The position numbers and the translations under genes were made by a program. The notes beneath the pieces are model-generated. The model was not told where the DNA came from, did not search any database, and saw only the letters and a list, made by a program, of their open reading frames with translations. Shown here piece by piece: positions 1 to 11,695 of a stretch of DNA of 64,000 bases. Position 1 is the stretch's first letter. Every line of letters begins with the position of its first letter. Origin of the DNA: Strix aluco (taxonomy: Eukaryota > Chordata > Aves > Strigiformes > Strigidae); the NCBI RefSeq assembly GCF_031877795.1, contig NC_133931.1:131974621-132038620 (forward strand), in the 5' to 3' direction.

Positions 1-27
1 GCATCACTCTTCACCAGAGAAGAACTT

Positions 28-130
28 AGGTTGGGCAGTACCTTGGAAGGTCATCCAGTCCAGCCCTTCTCAGTGCTAGGATAACTTCAAAGTTAGATCA
101 GGGGACAGCAAGAATGCTCTGCACTTCTTA
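28..130 (-). repeat. Old CR1 LINE 3'-end relic at the window edge
   Basis: The + strand reads like the reverse complement of a CR1 3' region: a degraded 'aggttgg' start, 'ggaaggtcatccagtccagcc', then 'caaagttagatcagg'. These phrases are typical of older avian CR1 subfamilies. No terminal octamer repeats or open frame remain, so it is an old truncated copy. The boundaries are approximate. Confidence 0.6.
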
Positions 131-2360
131 GCCATGGATAGACTGAGAGTACACACTCTTGTGCTTCTCAAGCAGTTATTTGCATATCATTACATGGAAG
201 GGGATCATCTTCTACAGCAAAGATTCCACCCAGCAGGCTGACTGGGACACTGTAGTTTCTGATTGTGGAATCAGTCTAAGTTGAAGCACCTCTCAAAACT
301 TTTCTCCAAGTCCCAAACTTTCCTGTTTCCTCCAAGCAAGTATCACCTCCTGCATGCAAGCCTGAGCTGCAGTTCTGCCTTTAGCTTTAAACCTGTCTTG
401 CTCTATTTGCTTTGTTCTCTTCTCCAATGCCTTTCAGACTCTCAAAGTGTAGGATCCCCTCTCCCATTATGACACCAATCTAGTGGACGTACCTGTCCTC
501 AAGACTGGCCATGCGACTGAGGGTGTCTTGAAGAAGTGGTTTAATCCATAGGTGTTTTTTGACATTTTGGTGACCCCTTACCTTCCCTCAGGAAGCCAAC
601 AAAACTTCTTTCAGAGTAGTCTTCTAGGACACAAAATATTGGCTGCACACAGGGCTGCATGTAGCTACTTCATGAGGCTCTTCATGCTTTAATTCTGTTG
701 CCACCTTCTGCTCCTCAGTCACATATTTTTCCACAGGTCTTGGGAGCACGCAGGGAGTATGGCATTTGGTGAAGATCACTGGAGCACAAAAGACCCAGAA
801 TTGCTTGCAGTACAACAGCCTCTGCTCTCCATGCACAACTACAGCAAAAAATTACAGACTCATCTCTATTTAAGAGAAGGCACCAGATAATTTTATGCAT
901 GTTTTGACATCAAGGGGATTAAAGTGGTGCTTATGCATGCTCTGGACTGGGGATGCTCTCCTAATCACTGCTTTATTTCTGTGAAAAGTCACACCAAAAT
1001 AATTTATTCACTAAAAATGTATAGAAGAGATAATATGCCTCTAAAGTAAAAGTAACAATGAGTGATGGCAAAATTAGTCTAGCCCTCAGCTAATATGTCT
1101 TTAAGAGAAAAGACTTTTGTTCACCTGATGTTCGTTTTCCATGTTGTACACTTGACCATGTGTTTAGAGCCTGGCTGTACATTAATAAAATAATTGTAAT
1201 CAAATCACAGTCTGTCAGAGACAAACCTTTGCTTTCAAAAGTTAGTATAAAAAATACAGTACACAGTTTGACTCAGAAAGCAAATGCTGTCATGTTCCAT
1301 CTTTCTTAAGGAAAATATCAAGGGAAAAGTACAAAAAGAGAAGAAAACTACTAATGTTTAATGAAATACTTGAGATCATATGAAAAACAGATTACATAAT
1401 ATGTCCTGAGGTAATAGACCTCAGATCTATGAGTAATGTTTTTATCTTTGATGTGTCCAAATATATTTAACATGTTTCTCTTCATTTGCTGTACAAAACT
1501 TGGGGTAAGCTACTCAAACTTAGAAATATCATCACTAGTATTTTTATGAATTATATATCAGCACATCCATGTGGAAAGATGTGAACACTTTATGAGCACG
1601 AACTATCTTCATTCCAAGATGGGAAGGAAACTTTCCACCACTCTAGCTTTCATTTGGAACATGTTTATTCCTTCCTTACAGTAGACATCTTTAGTCTGGT
1701 GTAAATCTTATATTATCCTAATATTATTAATGAAGAATTTTACTTAAATATTGATTAGAAGTGCTGCAATGGCAGTACTGATGCATCTGCAAAGCTTACC
1801 AGCACTGCTAAGAACAACATCACTTTTCAGTCTAGTTGCACTAACCAGAGCTTTACCTGAAGATTGATGCCTTCATCCTTCTTTTCCAAACCTAAGATAA
1901 ATTACTCAGCAATATGCATTGCCTTTTATGCATCTTCCAGTGAATGCACACCAATTATGGCCAATCCACATGTAATCTACTTCTCAGATTGGTTAAAATG
2001 AGTGGCATCATTCTTGTCATTTTAAAAGACCACAGCAATTCCCCTTATCCCTCTGGCAGGGTGGTTGTGGGTCTTTACTTTCAGGGAAGAGCAAAGAGCT
2101 GATGAGATGCCTAACTTGAAGAGGGGTAGGATAGGAGAGCTCCAGACTGCCTACTGACTAACCTCAGGTGGTCTCACTGTTTGTGCACTGGGTGTTTGAA
2201 CTCCATTTTCAAGCTTTCAAGCATCTAGTTCTTCCTGGTGTTGGTCAGAAGTAGGAACCTGAATTTCATTCCTTCAGGTGCTCTAATAAGCAGCTAAAAC
2301 TTAAACATTGCAGTCCTTAGTTTTTATGTACCTAAATCCTCTTAAAAAAATGAAAAAATT

Positions 2361-2398
2361 TAGTAATTGTATATGAAATTAGTAATTGTATATGAAAA
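2361..2398 (+). repeat. Two-copy 19-bp tandem duplication
   Basis: The 18-base unit TAGTAATTGTATATGAAA occurs at 2,361 and again at 2,380, with one extra T between the copies. The copies are identical, which suggests a recent slippage or short duplication. Confidence 0.85.
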
Positions 2399-5300
2399 TA
2401 CAGGAAGACATCTCTTCCATAATTTGGAACACATGCAATGCATGTGATATGGTTCCATATGGTAAACACCATGCCACCTGAACTAGGCTTTACTAAATAG
2501 CCGTTCCTTCCTCACATTCCTGGCTGCAGACAAGAAGCATTGCTTGTGTACTGCACAGTCAATGCATCCAGCTCTGTGTGCAGCTGTGGGTGCAGAGAGC
2601 CAAGCAGACTTGCAAGTTGGCAGGTTATGTGGGAATTAGCACAGCTGCAGATTTGCTCAACATTTCTGTCTGAATTCATTAATCTGGATGTCCTGGGAAA
2701 ATCAGCTGTCTGGGAAGCCATTCAGGGTGCTCTTTCATAATCAGTACAAACTACCAAAAATATTTGCATACACATACTACAATGCATCTGTGAGGACATT
2801 GGCACTGAGGCAGAGCACAGGACTTAACTGTCAGTCTGAGATAAGTCCTCATGCATCTCTTGATTAGCTAAAATATGACAGCTTTGCCTCAACTGGAGAA
2901 TGCTATGGACCTAGATGAGACTCCTCTTATTACTGCAAGTGATCAGAAAGGGGAGGAATTCAGCAGAAGGGGAGATGCCAGCTCATGGGTGTGTGCCTCT
3001 TTGTGAGCACGGCTGGGTTGTGAGCAGAAGCAGGTCTTAGACTTGGGAATGACAGTCCTCTGCTGCATAAAACCGTGAAGTGATAAAAGCTTTTGTTTCT
3101 AGCCAAGTGATGACCCAGTGATGTTTTCTCATACATATACCTAAAAGACACGGTTTTGTCACCTTCTTAATTTCAGTACTTCTTATTTTATACCTCAAAT
3201 TTACAAAGAATTAATTTTCCCTTAAAGACTGGCTGAATTACTAATTGGGCTGCAATTGGCAAGTGTCTCAGGCCAGTCCAGTAATCTCATTTCAGATGAA
3301 TGCAAGCCCAGTAGAAGTGAGGACTCTCCCAAAGGTACTGGTGCTTCCAGGTTAACAACTCATTTACCTTTGTTCATTGGTCTCCATTGACCAGAGGTAG
3401 AATCTGGGAGCAAAGTCATTATAGCGGGTGAGATGTGAATGTATGGAAAGGGAGGGTGAGGAAGAGGGCCCTTACAGAACTCTGACTTTCAGGGCACAGC
3501 AGCCAGGGCCCAAACACTCAAGAGGGATCCTGTCCTCCTTAGCCCAAACCAAGGCTCTGTGATGTTCCTGCTCTGTCCTCCAGCCCTTCACAAATGCTCT
3601 CAAGTCTTTCATCATGTACATCAAAAGGAATTCTAGAAGAAACAGATGCAAATAACCTAAACATAAATCCCACCATATCAGGGACTTTGCATCAAGCAGT
3701 GAGGGCTGCGGGGGGAGAGGAGGCTTCTTTGATTTCCTTGGGCATGGAGGTGGCCCCCCAAGACATGCTGTGAGAAAGTGTCCCCCCCTCTTTCTGCCGA
3801 TGAAGGCGGGGTTCACGGCTTGTTAAAGTGTTTGCGTCAGTTGTGGCAAGGTTTTAAAATTTCTCAGAAGTCAGCATGGAGTGAGTGGGAAAGGATGACA
3901 GTGAGGCAACAAAACCAAACAGATAAAATAGCCTCACATGCAATCTGATGAAAAAGTCTCAGGTTTCCATAGCATCCACCAGCAACTCTGTCACCTTCCT
4001 CTTTAGGACACACGTTTGAATTCTAGCACAAATAGCCCTTCTTTGGTTAGGCAGATACTTTTGTAAAACTTCTGTGTAATAAACGACCCCCATAAATTCA
4101 TTTCACACGTTTTTTATCTTTCCAGCTGAATGATTTGGCAGGAAGTGACCTGCTTAAAAATGAACTTGTCACAGACATGAGTTTAGAACTTGAGAGTTTA
4201 AAAAAAAATGCATGTAAGATTCAAAACTGGAAAAGAAGACAGCCAAGCCATAGAAAGATATTTTACTTCAAGTGATTATCAAAGCAGCACGGAAGACTGT
4301 CCTTGCTATTTTCTCCCTTTCTCTACTTTTTTTCTGCTTTATTTGAGCATCTGAACTCCTTACATCTCCCATAGATTTCGTCCTCAGGCAATTTCTTTTT
4401 CTTTACTTCACTTTTATCTCACCATACACAATGCTACATCCAAGACTAAAATTCATGGGTGTTTGTTTCAAAAATGCCAACTTGCTTTTACAAGTTGTTG
4501 CGCAGGGTCTCATATATGATTTAAGGATTTAGAACGAAGTCTCCTAAAAGTCATGGAGTAAACAAAAAGCAGAAAAGTCATAAGCAAAATTTTTGAGGAC
4601 TTCAAATACTTCTGGAGATGCTGTGAACTTCTGTTGAAGACGTGTGAGGAAGGAGAGAGATACAATAAGATGCAGCAAGTGCAAATAACAAAGATGATAG
4701 TGTTATTATGGATTTGTAAAAGCTATTTAACATAACTACTAAAAAACTGGTAGTTGGAGTAATATTAGAATTCATTTAATTTTTCTGAAACTATACCCTT
4801 TTATCTTGCTGATTTCTGCATCTATTTTTCAAATGTGTGTGTTACTGAGAAAAATATTAATATTCAATGAAGATGTAACCATATAAATTATCTAGTTTCT
4901 AAAACAGAGTAAAAAAGAGGATGATTCATCAGTGTTTGATCCCAAGGTAAGAAACTGTTTCAATTAAGTACAGATTGTAGTAGCCATGAGCAGCATTAAT
5001 CCCTTTCTGCTGCTGTGATGAACACTGGGAAGCTGTGGGGAATCGGCAGAAGGAACCCATGCAAAATAAGCCTCATCCTCCCTGCAGGAGAAGGCCTGGA
5101 GGTAAGGGCAGGAGGCCGGGCTACGGTTGCACATGTCACAGGGATGAAAAAAGGAGAAGAAAGAGTGAGTGGAACAGTCATGTGTCCATGGCTTTCCCAG
5201 ATAACCAAGAAATGATGTTGTGTATTCCTACAGCATGGGACCGGGGTTGTTCCTGAGCAACCACTCCAGTGTGACCATCCTCCTTCACCGCCACCATTTG

Positions 5301-6914
5301 TGGCAGGAGCCAGCTGACCCTCAGTGCAATGAGGACAGGTTCTGGTGGCAGAATCAGACAGAAGGTACTCAGGTGTTGAAAATAGGCCAAGGGCCTGGCT
5401 TTGATGATCCATCTGCAAAATTTAGTAAGATCAGGATCAGTCTTTGAGGGGTCTCTGAGAAAAGATTGTCTTTCCTACAGAAAAGCTGTACAGAAGATGT
5501 GCTAGGGCTGGATTAAAAGTCAGCTTTTTGCTTTCACCTATTGTTGAAGTAAGTTTAAACCCTCCCTTTAACGTCACAGGTCAGTGTGAAGTAGTTTTCA
5601 AATAAACTTGGATAACTGAAGCAGAAACCCTTAGAGAGTGAGCTCCAGACTCAGAAGGTTCAGTTTGAATCAAATCAACTGATTTATAAATACATTTGTA
5701 ATCTAATAAGTATTCAGGAGACAAACAGGGTCTCTGTTTGCATCAGAACAAAGCGATGTCAGCAGTTTTCTTCCAAGAATGATGAACTTAGTTAATCTGA
5801 AGCATCTCTTCCTTGGCTGCTCTGAGTCCTTTGTGCTGAGAGAGTTCACATTGCAGTTTTTTTCTGGTCAAGCTCAGACTAGTAATACTCACAATCTGTC
5901 TCAGCTTCTGGAAGCATTTTGTGCCACATTTCATGGTTGCCCCTGGCCATTTTGTTGGTGATGGCAAATGTGGAGAAAACTGGGTTCATGATTCAAAGAG
6001 ACAGACACTGTCTCTGCAAGAAGAGTACCATTCTGTATTTGTTATTAAAATGTGTTATTAGAATGTCATTCACTGTTGACTTTTTTGAGCAAAAATGAGC
6101 AAATATTAAACCTTTCATATTTCTTGTGAAAACTGTTTGGAGAGTTATGGTAAAGAATCTCCAAGTAGCTGCAAGTCCAGATCTTCTCACTTTTGTTTTG
6201 AATGAACACAGATCTAGAAATGCCACAGAGGCCCTTCTCCTCACCAGCTCCCCACAGCTCTTGCAGATGTAGCACGTCTTTGCTTCTCTCTCTGAGACCT
6301 CAAAACGGTTGAGAGTAAATGCTTCTTCTCCTGCAAGGACATGCTCTCTCAAGTAGTTCAAGAAGCTCAACAGGACCACATTTATTTCTCTTGTAGCTGA
6401 TTGCCTCTAGAGCTACAAGATTGGAAGGATAGCTTTGTCTGTAATATTTACATTACATGTTTACATTCAGTCTCTTAATACCCTGACATTTATTTTAATT
6501 TCAGTTGGTCCCACATGCCGCCCATATGCCAAACTTAGTGTGGACAAAAATGGGCCTGAGGTCAGGGTTAAAAAACCTCACTCTAGGTAAGATGCAAGTG
6601 ATACTAGTGGCTTGGTGGGATGGAGAACAGTGATGGGAGTGTAAAAGATGACAGGGATCAGAAGAGTGGGGAAACCCATTAACTTTTCAAAATAAGAACC
6701 GAAGACCAGCACTGCATTTCCAGCTCTTCCCAGATGACTGAATAAGTGCAAGATCAGCCTTGCTTCAGCCTGTACCTGCCTAGGAAAGGGTATTCCTGCA
6801 GCATGCAGATCTCCCTTCTCCCTTTCTTGCCTGCCTGTGAGCACAATATAATTGAACCTATAACGTCTGATTTCACAAGCAGAAGAATAATCTCTCACTC
6901 ATTATGGATGGAAA

Positions 6915-6926
6915 GGGGGGGGGGGG
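6915..6926 (+). repeat. Poly-G run (12 G)
   Basis: Twelve consecutive G are followed by a short TGTGGAGG purine-rich stretch. It is probably a length-variable homopolymer with no evident coding role. Confidence 0.85.
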
Positions 6927-9900
6927 TGTGGAGGAGAGAGAAAGATGCATAATTATCACATATGCTTCATATACATTAATATGTACAAGCATATGCTCTG
7001 AAAATGTAAACCTTCATTAAAGGAAAATTAAAGATGACAAAGTTGTAATGTAAAATTTAAGATACAGGTGAAAGAGTAATTCACTAACCTGGCCACACTT
7101 AATTAGAAAATCAGAGTGCTGTTGTGAATTCTGCTAGTTTTTCCAATGACACACAGATGATTTGCCAATAAATAATCTTACAGTGTCAAAATCAATCACT
7201 GTGTTACAATGACTCCTGATCTGTGATTGAAATAATTCTATTTCCCCTGGAGACATATACCTATGAAAAATTTAAGACGTCATCAATCATGGTCTCTCTT
7301 TCCAATGTTTATAAAGTTGTATCTTTGAATAAGAACATTTCCAGTGTTCTTTTCACCATAGAAATGAGAGCTGAGATCTGGTATATTTACAGACAGGATC
7401 ACTGTGCTTAGGTAGACTGCATCTAACCCCTAATTTTTTGAAGTTATATAAAATAACTGTTCTGGAGCTGTCTCTGTTATTTGTAGATCCCTGGTAAAGA
7501 GATGAAAATATATATGAGAATTAGGCTCTAGGTTTAAATATATAGCATATAATTGTATAGCATAAGGACACTGAAGAACAATGCCAGATGCATTCATTTC
7601 ACATCAAGTTCTCTGAAATGGTGTATACTGGAAGAATTCAGATTTGCATTCTGCACAAAATCTTACATGGTCACATATAATTTGCTATTTCCCCATAGGA
7701 TATTAGCTGTTTGTTGATGGTATAAGAATCACATGATAACACTGTAGCAGCCAATGTGTCTTATGATTAAACTATTGGACTTTTTACTGGAAACCAAAAC
7801 ATCATCATAAAATTCAAATAAACATTTCACAAGGATCATCACACAGGATGTATCATATTAAAGTCATCAAAAAAGCAATTCTCTGAGGTGTGTTTCATAG
7901 GCAAATGCTTCCCAAATAGTTTTCCTTTAGTGTTGAGATTCAAGCCACAACAAGTGCCTTTAATCTGGTTCCTAAACCCGATTAGGGAAATGTCTGGATA
8001 AGAACTCCAAAAGCGCCTTTCTCTGTCATTTCCACAGGAAATGTCAACCCCTATTTGGGTTACCTTGGGTCTAATGATTTCATGATTCATGAACAAAAAT
8101 CTTCATGCTAGTTGTTAGAGATCACATGGTCTAACTGTAACAGGAGGGTGGGATCTGTGCCCTGAGCGTGGATAGAGCAGGAATATTCAGCACAGACAGC
8201 TTGTACCTGCATGATCTCTCACATACTTATTCACAAGGTAACTCATAGATATAAAGCCACTAATATCTTATGTCTGAGGCAGAGGCAGTTTCTGGCAAAA
8301 CTGAGGGGGTTTTTTGATTGTGCACAAAGGGCATTTTACCATGCTCTAATGCATCCCTAGGTCAGGGGCCAGGCAGCACAAAGGCAGGAGCTTCAGCTAC
8401 TACCAGGTCAAGATGTAGCTCTTGCTCCCTTATTTGAGCTTTCTACCTCCTCTCTACATGAAAAAATGAACTCGGAAAGTCTTCCTAGAAATTAGCTTTG
8501 CTCATTAGCCATGAAATCTGCTCACTTCCTGGAAAGTTCACAGTGTAATATCTGGGTATTGCAGGTCAACGAAAGATTAAGCAGTCAATTTATTTTAGAA
8601 ACTGAGAAAGAGAAAAGTGAGCTTGACCTATTAGTCATTTTTTCACTCCCACCCAAACTATTAGATAAGTCTGATAAAGTACTTGAATTCATTAAAATTT
8701 CTAAAGAATAGAAAGGACTGCTTTTTAATTTTCCATCTCTCACTCTCTCCAAAAAGAAATCCCTGTAATTTCATAGGTCAAGCTATGATTACATCCATTT
8801 TGATAAAACGCTGAATTACAGAACAGATAGGACTTTTCAGTTCAAATTTATCATACTTATCATGGACTCCTAGATGACAGAAATTGACTTCACGGGAAGC
8901 TGGGAGTTCTCAGGATTCCTGTAAAACATGAGCTTCATCAACACTTATAGGATTGGCAAGCCTGGTTTGATATCTCTGACCTTTTGCTCCATTGTCATTA
9001 CAGTAAACAAAAACACTGTAATGAAAAAACACAAGAAAACAGTTTTCCTTCAAGGGTCTTCAAAGTTCACACATCAAAGGGAATGCTGTAAAGCTGCAGC
9101 ACGAAAATCTGATGGTTTGGGTTCCCAGAGTTGCTAAACAATGTCATTTCTGCCAGCTTGTTGATAGGCAGAAGGAGGAGCGTTCACACCACCCACGCTC
9201 CAGGTCTCAGCAGAGGTGCCCACAGCAGGTGCTTGGGCTGCATGAAGTCCCTCGCCGCGCTCCTCCAAAGCACTCTTTTTCTCAACCACCCTCTCAGGCA
9301 GCCCGTGTTGACTTCAGAGGGCCCTTCAGAGGACCCTCAGATCCCTGGGCCACAATGTTTCTTATTTAAGTGCAGAGTCTTACAGACAAAGTGTGGGCAC
9401 CCCCAAGAGTTGGGAAGAGGCTCATGCCTGGCTGTGCTTTGGGGAAAACTTTGGGTTCTGAGGAGCATTTCTGGTGAACAGGGATGCCTGGTATTGTTCA
9501 TGCCTTTATTTAGCAAACAAGGTGCCGGGTTCTCCTTGGATCCACAGTTACATGCCAATGTATGGTCCTCGGAGAGGCGGTTTAGCAGCGTCAGCAAGGG
9601 CACCTTAATGGTAGCAGCCTGGGGCAAGCAGAGGGGTGGTACCAGGGAGCTGATTCCAGCTCCTGAGCTCTCCCTTCTACCTCAGAAGAAACACTATTAG
9701 CTCCTGCTAAACTCAGAGTGCCTGACTTGGGCTGTGGTACCACGCACCACGACAACTCAGGTGCTGAGGGACCCCCAAGGTTAACTGAGGAGCCTCATGC
9801 ACAACTGACGTTAGAGAAATAAGACGGAACAACTGTGAAATGGAAGATAACCTACACGGTTATCTGAGCCGGCTGCCGGCAGCAACGCAAAGCTGTCGGA

Positions 9901-10662
9901 GAGGAAGGATGAAGGCAGGGATGTGCTGCTGGAGAGGCTGGCTCACTTCCAGCGAAGGCATTCGCCCCATCAAAGCAGCCAGCCCAGCCGCGCCTGCCTG
10001 CTGCCCTGCCCTGCGCTGGCAGCCCCTCTGCAAGCACACACACCGGCCCCGGGGTGCCCGGCTCCCCAAACCCTGCACCCACCGGTGCTTCGGGCACCCC
10101 TCGCTGCTGGTCCCGCCCCGCTCCCCGGGCCGGCCGGGGCTGCCCCACCAGCGGGACCTGGGGCGGGAAGGCGGGAAGGCGCCTGCCCGGGCACGGGGGA
10201 AGGCCCGCGGCCTTGCCCGCCGCTGCTCTCTGTCCCCCGGTACCCCGGTCCCCTGGTCCCCCCCGGCGATGCCGCTCGCTGCTGAAAGCAGCTCTCCCCT
10301 CGGTGCGGGCGCGGGGTGGGGGGGAGAAGCGAGAAGCCACATCTGCACCCTTACATCTGCATCTGCACCCTGTACCTGCACCCCGCATCCCGCACCCTCA
10401 CCCTCCACCCGCACCCGTCGCCTTGGCCCCGGACGGGACGGGGCGGCCCCGGGGACTCGGAGCTGCAGCGGGAGGGACGGGCGGACGAGGGGACGGGAGA
10501 GCCGCCCCGCGCTCCCCGGCCCCTCCGGGAGGCGCCGCGGGAGCGGGAGAGGGGGGCGGGGGCTGCTCGCCGGGGCGGGGGCTGTCACGGGGCTGGGACG
10601 ATAAAACCGGGGGTAATTGCATTTAGGCAAATGAGGCTGCCTCGGCCCTCCCCGTCTCCAGG

Positions 10663-10670
10663 TATATAAA
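10663..10670 (+). promoter_or_regulatory. TAC1: TATA box of TAC1
   Basis: TATATAAA sits in GC-rich DNA about 67 bases upstream of the proposed exon 1 splice donor. The transcription start would be expected about 25-32 bases downstream, near 10,694-10,702. GATAAAA and an 'aattgcatttaggcaaatgag' segment lie just upstream (about 10,600-10,635) and may be protein-binding sites. That role is inferred only. Confidence 0.75.
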
Positions 10671-10695
10671 GTGGGGAGCGCTCCCGCGGACGGCC

Positions 10696-10737
10696 AATGC
10701 GCACGGAGAGCAGCGCCCGCCCTCCCCGGTGCAGACG
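10696..10737 (+). other. TAC1: Probable TAC1 exon 1 (non-coding)
   Basis: Mammalian TAC1 begins with a short untranslated exon spliced to the exon that carries the start codon. Here the stretch after the TATA box reaches a GTGCGT donor at 10,738. A matching acceptor (pyrimidine tract, CCCTCAG) lies at 11,551-11,557. The 5' end is only the position expected from the TATA box. The exon has no ATG-initiated frame leading into the tachykinin sequence. The donor could instead be another GT in this TG-rich region. Confidence 0.5.
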
Positions 10738-11557
10738 GTGCGTGTGCCTCGGGGAGCGTGTCCGTCCGTCCGTCCGTCCGTGTGTACCTATAGAAGCGTG
10801 AGGATGCGCTTGTCTCTATGTTTGTGAGGGTGTGTGTGCGCGTGGACTTCTACGTGCCTGCCTATATGCGTGTGCGGGGGATCTATACGTGTGTGCACCT
10901 ATGGGGGGGTCGGGGTGGGGGTGCCTGTGCACGTTGTGTGTCCGCGCGCGTGTGCCTCTGTATGTCCACACACTTTTTTGTGCCTGTCCCGATGCGTGTG
11001 CCAGGGATGTGTGTGTGCCTCTAGCCGCGCGTGTCTCCGTGTGCGTGGAGAGCTGTCCCTCCGTAGGTGTGCGCATCCGAGGCGGGCGGCTGTTTGCGTG
11101 GGTTTGTACCCAGGTGTGCCTGTCCCTGGACACGCGTGCGAGGGGGGTGTGTCTGCCCGGGTGTGTATTTGTGGGAAGGTGTGAGCATCTGGATGTGCAT
11201 CTACGTGTGAGTGGGGTGTGTGTGTAACTGTGCCTGTGGGTGTGTGGAGGGGTGTCTCTGGGTGTGTCTGTCTGTACATCGGGCTGCACACCGGGCTGTA
11301 CGGGGCGGGGGGGGGGGGGGGACACGTGTGTGTGCCCAGCGGTGTCTGTAGCAGTCGGGGTGTGTGGGGGTGTGTGTGGGGGGGTGCAGCTAGGTGCCTG
11401 TGTGTCCGTATGCGCGAGGGAGTGTGTGTGCATCCAGGTGTGCACCGGGCGTGTGTGCGTGTGTGTGCGCAGGGCTGCGTGCGCGCATCCCCCGGGCGCG
11501 GGGACCCCGCCGGGGCTCCGGGTGCCGGTGCCGGTGCTTCACCCTCTGCCCCCTCAG
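10738..11557 (+). repeat. TG-rich, G-run-rich first intron of TAC1
   Basis: Most of this proposed intron is degenerate GTGTGTG/TGTGCG sequence, with a (TCCG)n tract at 10,761-10,780 and a run of 15 G at 11,307-11,321. It is strand-asymmetric: TG and G on the + strand, CA and C on the - strand. Long open frames on both strands reflect this low complexity (for example Cys/Val-rich and His/Thr-rich translations) and are not genes. Confidence 0.7.
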
Positions 11558-11572
11558 GACGTCGAGGCGGCG

Positions 11573-11695
11573 ATGAGGCTCCCTCTGGCTTTCGCCGTGC
11601 TCCTCCTGGCCTCGGCGCGGGCGCTGGCCGAGGAGATGGGCGCCACCGACGACCTCAGCTACTGGTCCGACTGGTCCGACGGCGACCAGGGGAAG
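11573..11695 (+). CDS. TAC1: TAC1 coding exon 1 (signal peptide and acidic prosegment)
   Basis: It encodes residues 1-41. The exon begins at 11,558 after CCCTCAG, with 15 bases of 5' UTR. The ATG is the first in the exon and is followed by a hydrophobic leucine/alanine-rich core, as expected of a signal peptide. The residues YWSDWSD match the conserved preprotachykinin prosegment. The exon ends in phase 0 at a GTGAGC donor. Confidence 0.95.

Larger units (their letters stand above)
131..9700. other. Intergenic DNA upstream of TAC1; no gene recognised
   Basis: This is mostly AT-rich DNA. The open frames in it (up to 128 codons near 5,993-6,379 and 140 codons near 4,996-5,418, both on the - strand, and 189 codons at 9,131-9,700 on the + strand) show no protein family I recognise. 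Small local features are a 19-bp-period duplication at 2,361-2,398 and a run of 12 G at 6,915-6,926. Conserved enhancers could lie here, but I cannot identify any without an alignment. Confidence 0.6.

Noticed and set aside
4996-5418. 140-codon - strand open frame, overlapped by several + strand frames
   Set aside because: Open in several frames at once, with no recognisable family, which is typical of a locally GC-rich stretch.
5993-6379. 128-codon - strand frame with CYICKSCGELVRRR, reminiscent of a zinc-binding motif
   Set aside because: Only one isolated CxxCxxC-like piece, the remainder is unlike any zinc-finger protein, and no exon boundaries fit.
9806-9813. TGACGTTA, a near-match to a cAMP response element upstream of TAC1
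   Set aside because: A single imperfect eight-base site about 850 bases from the TATA box is expected by chance.
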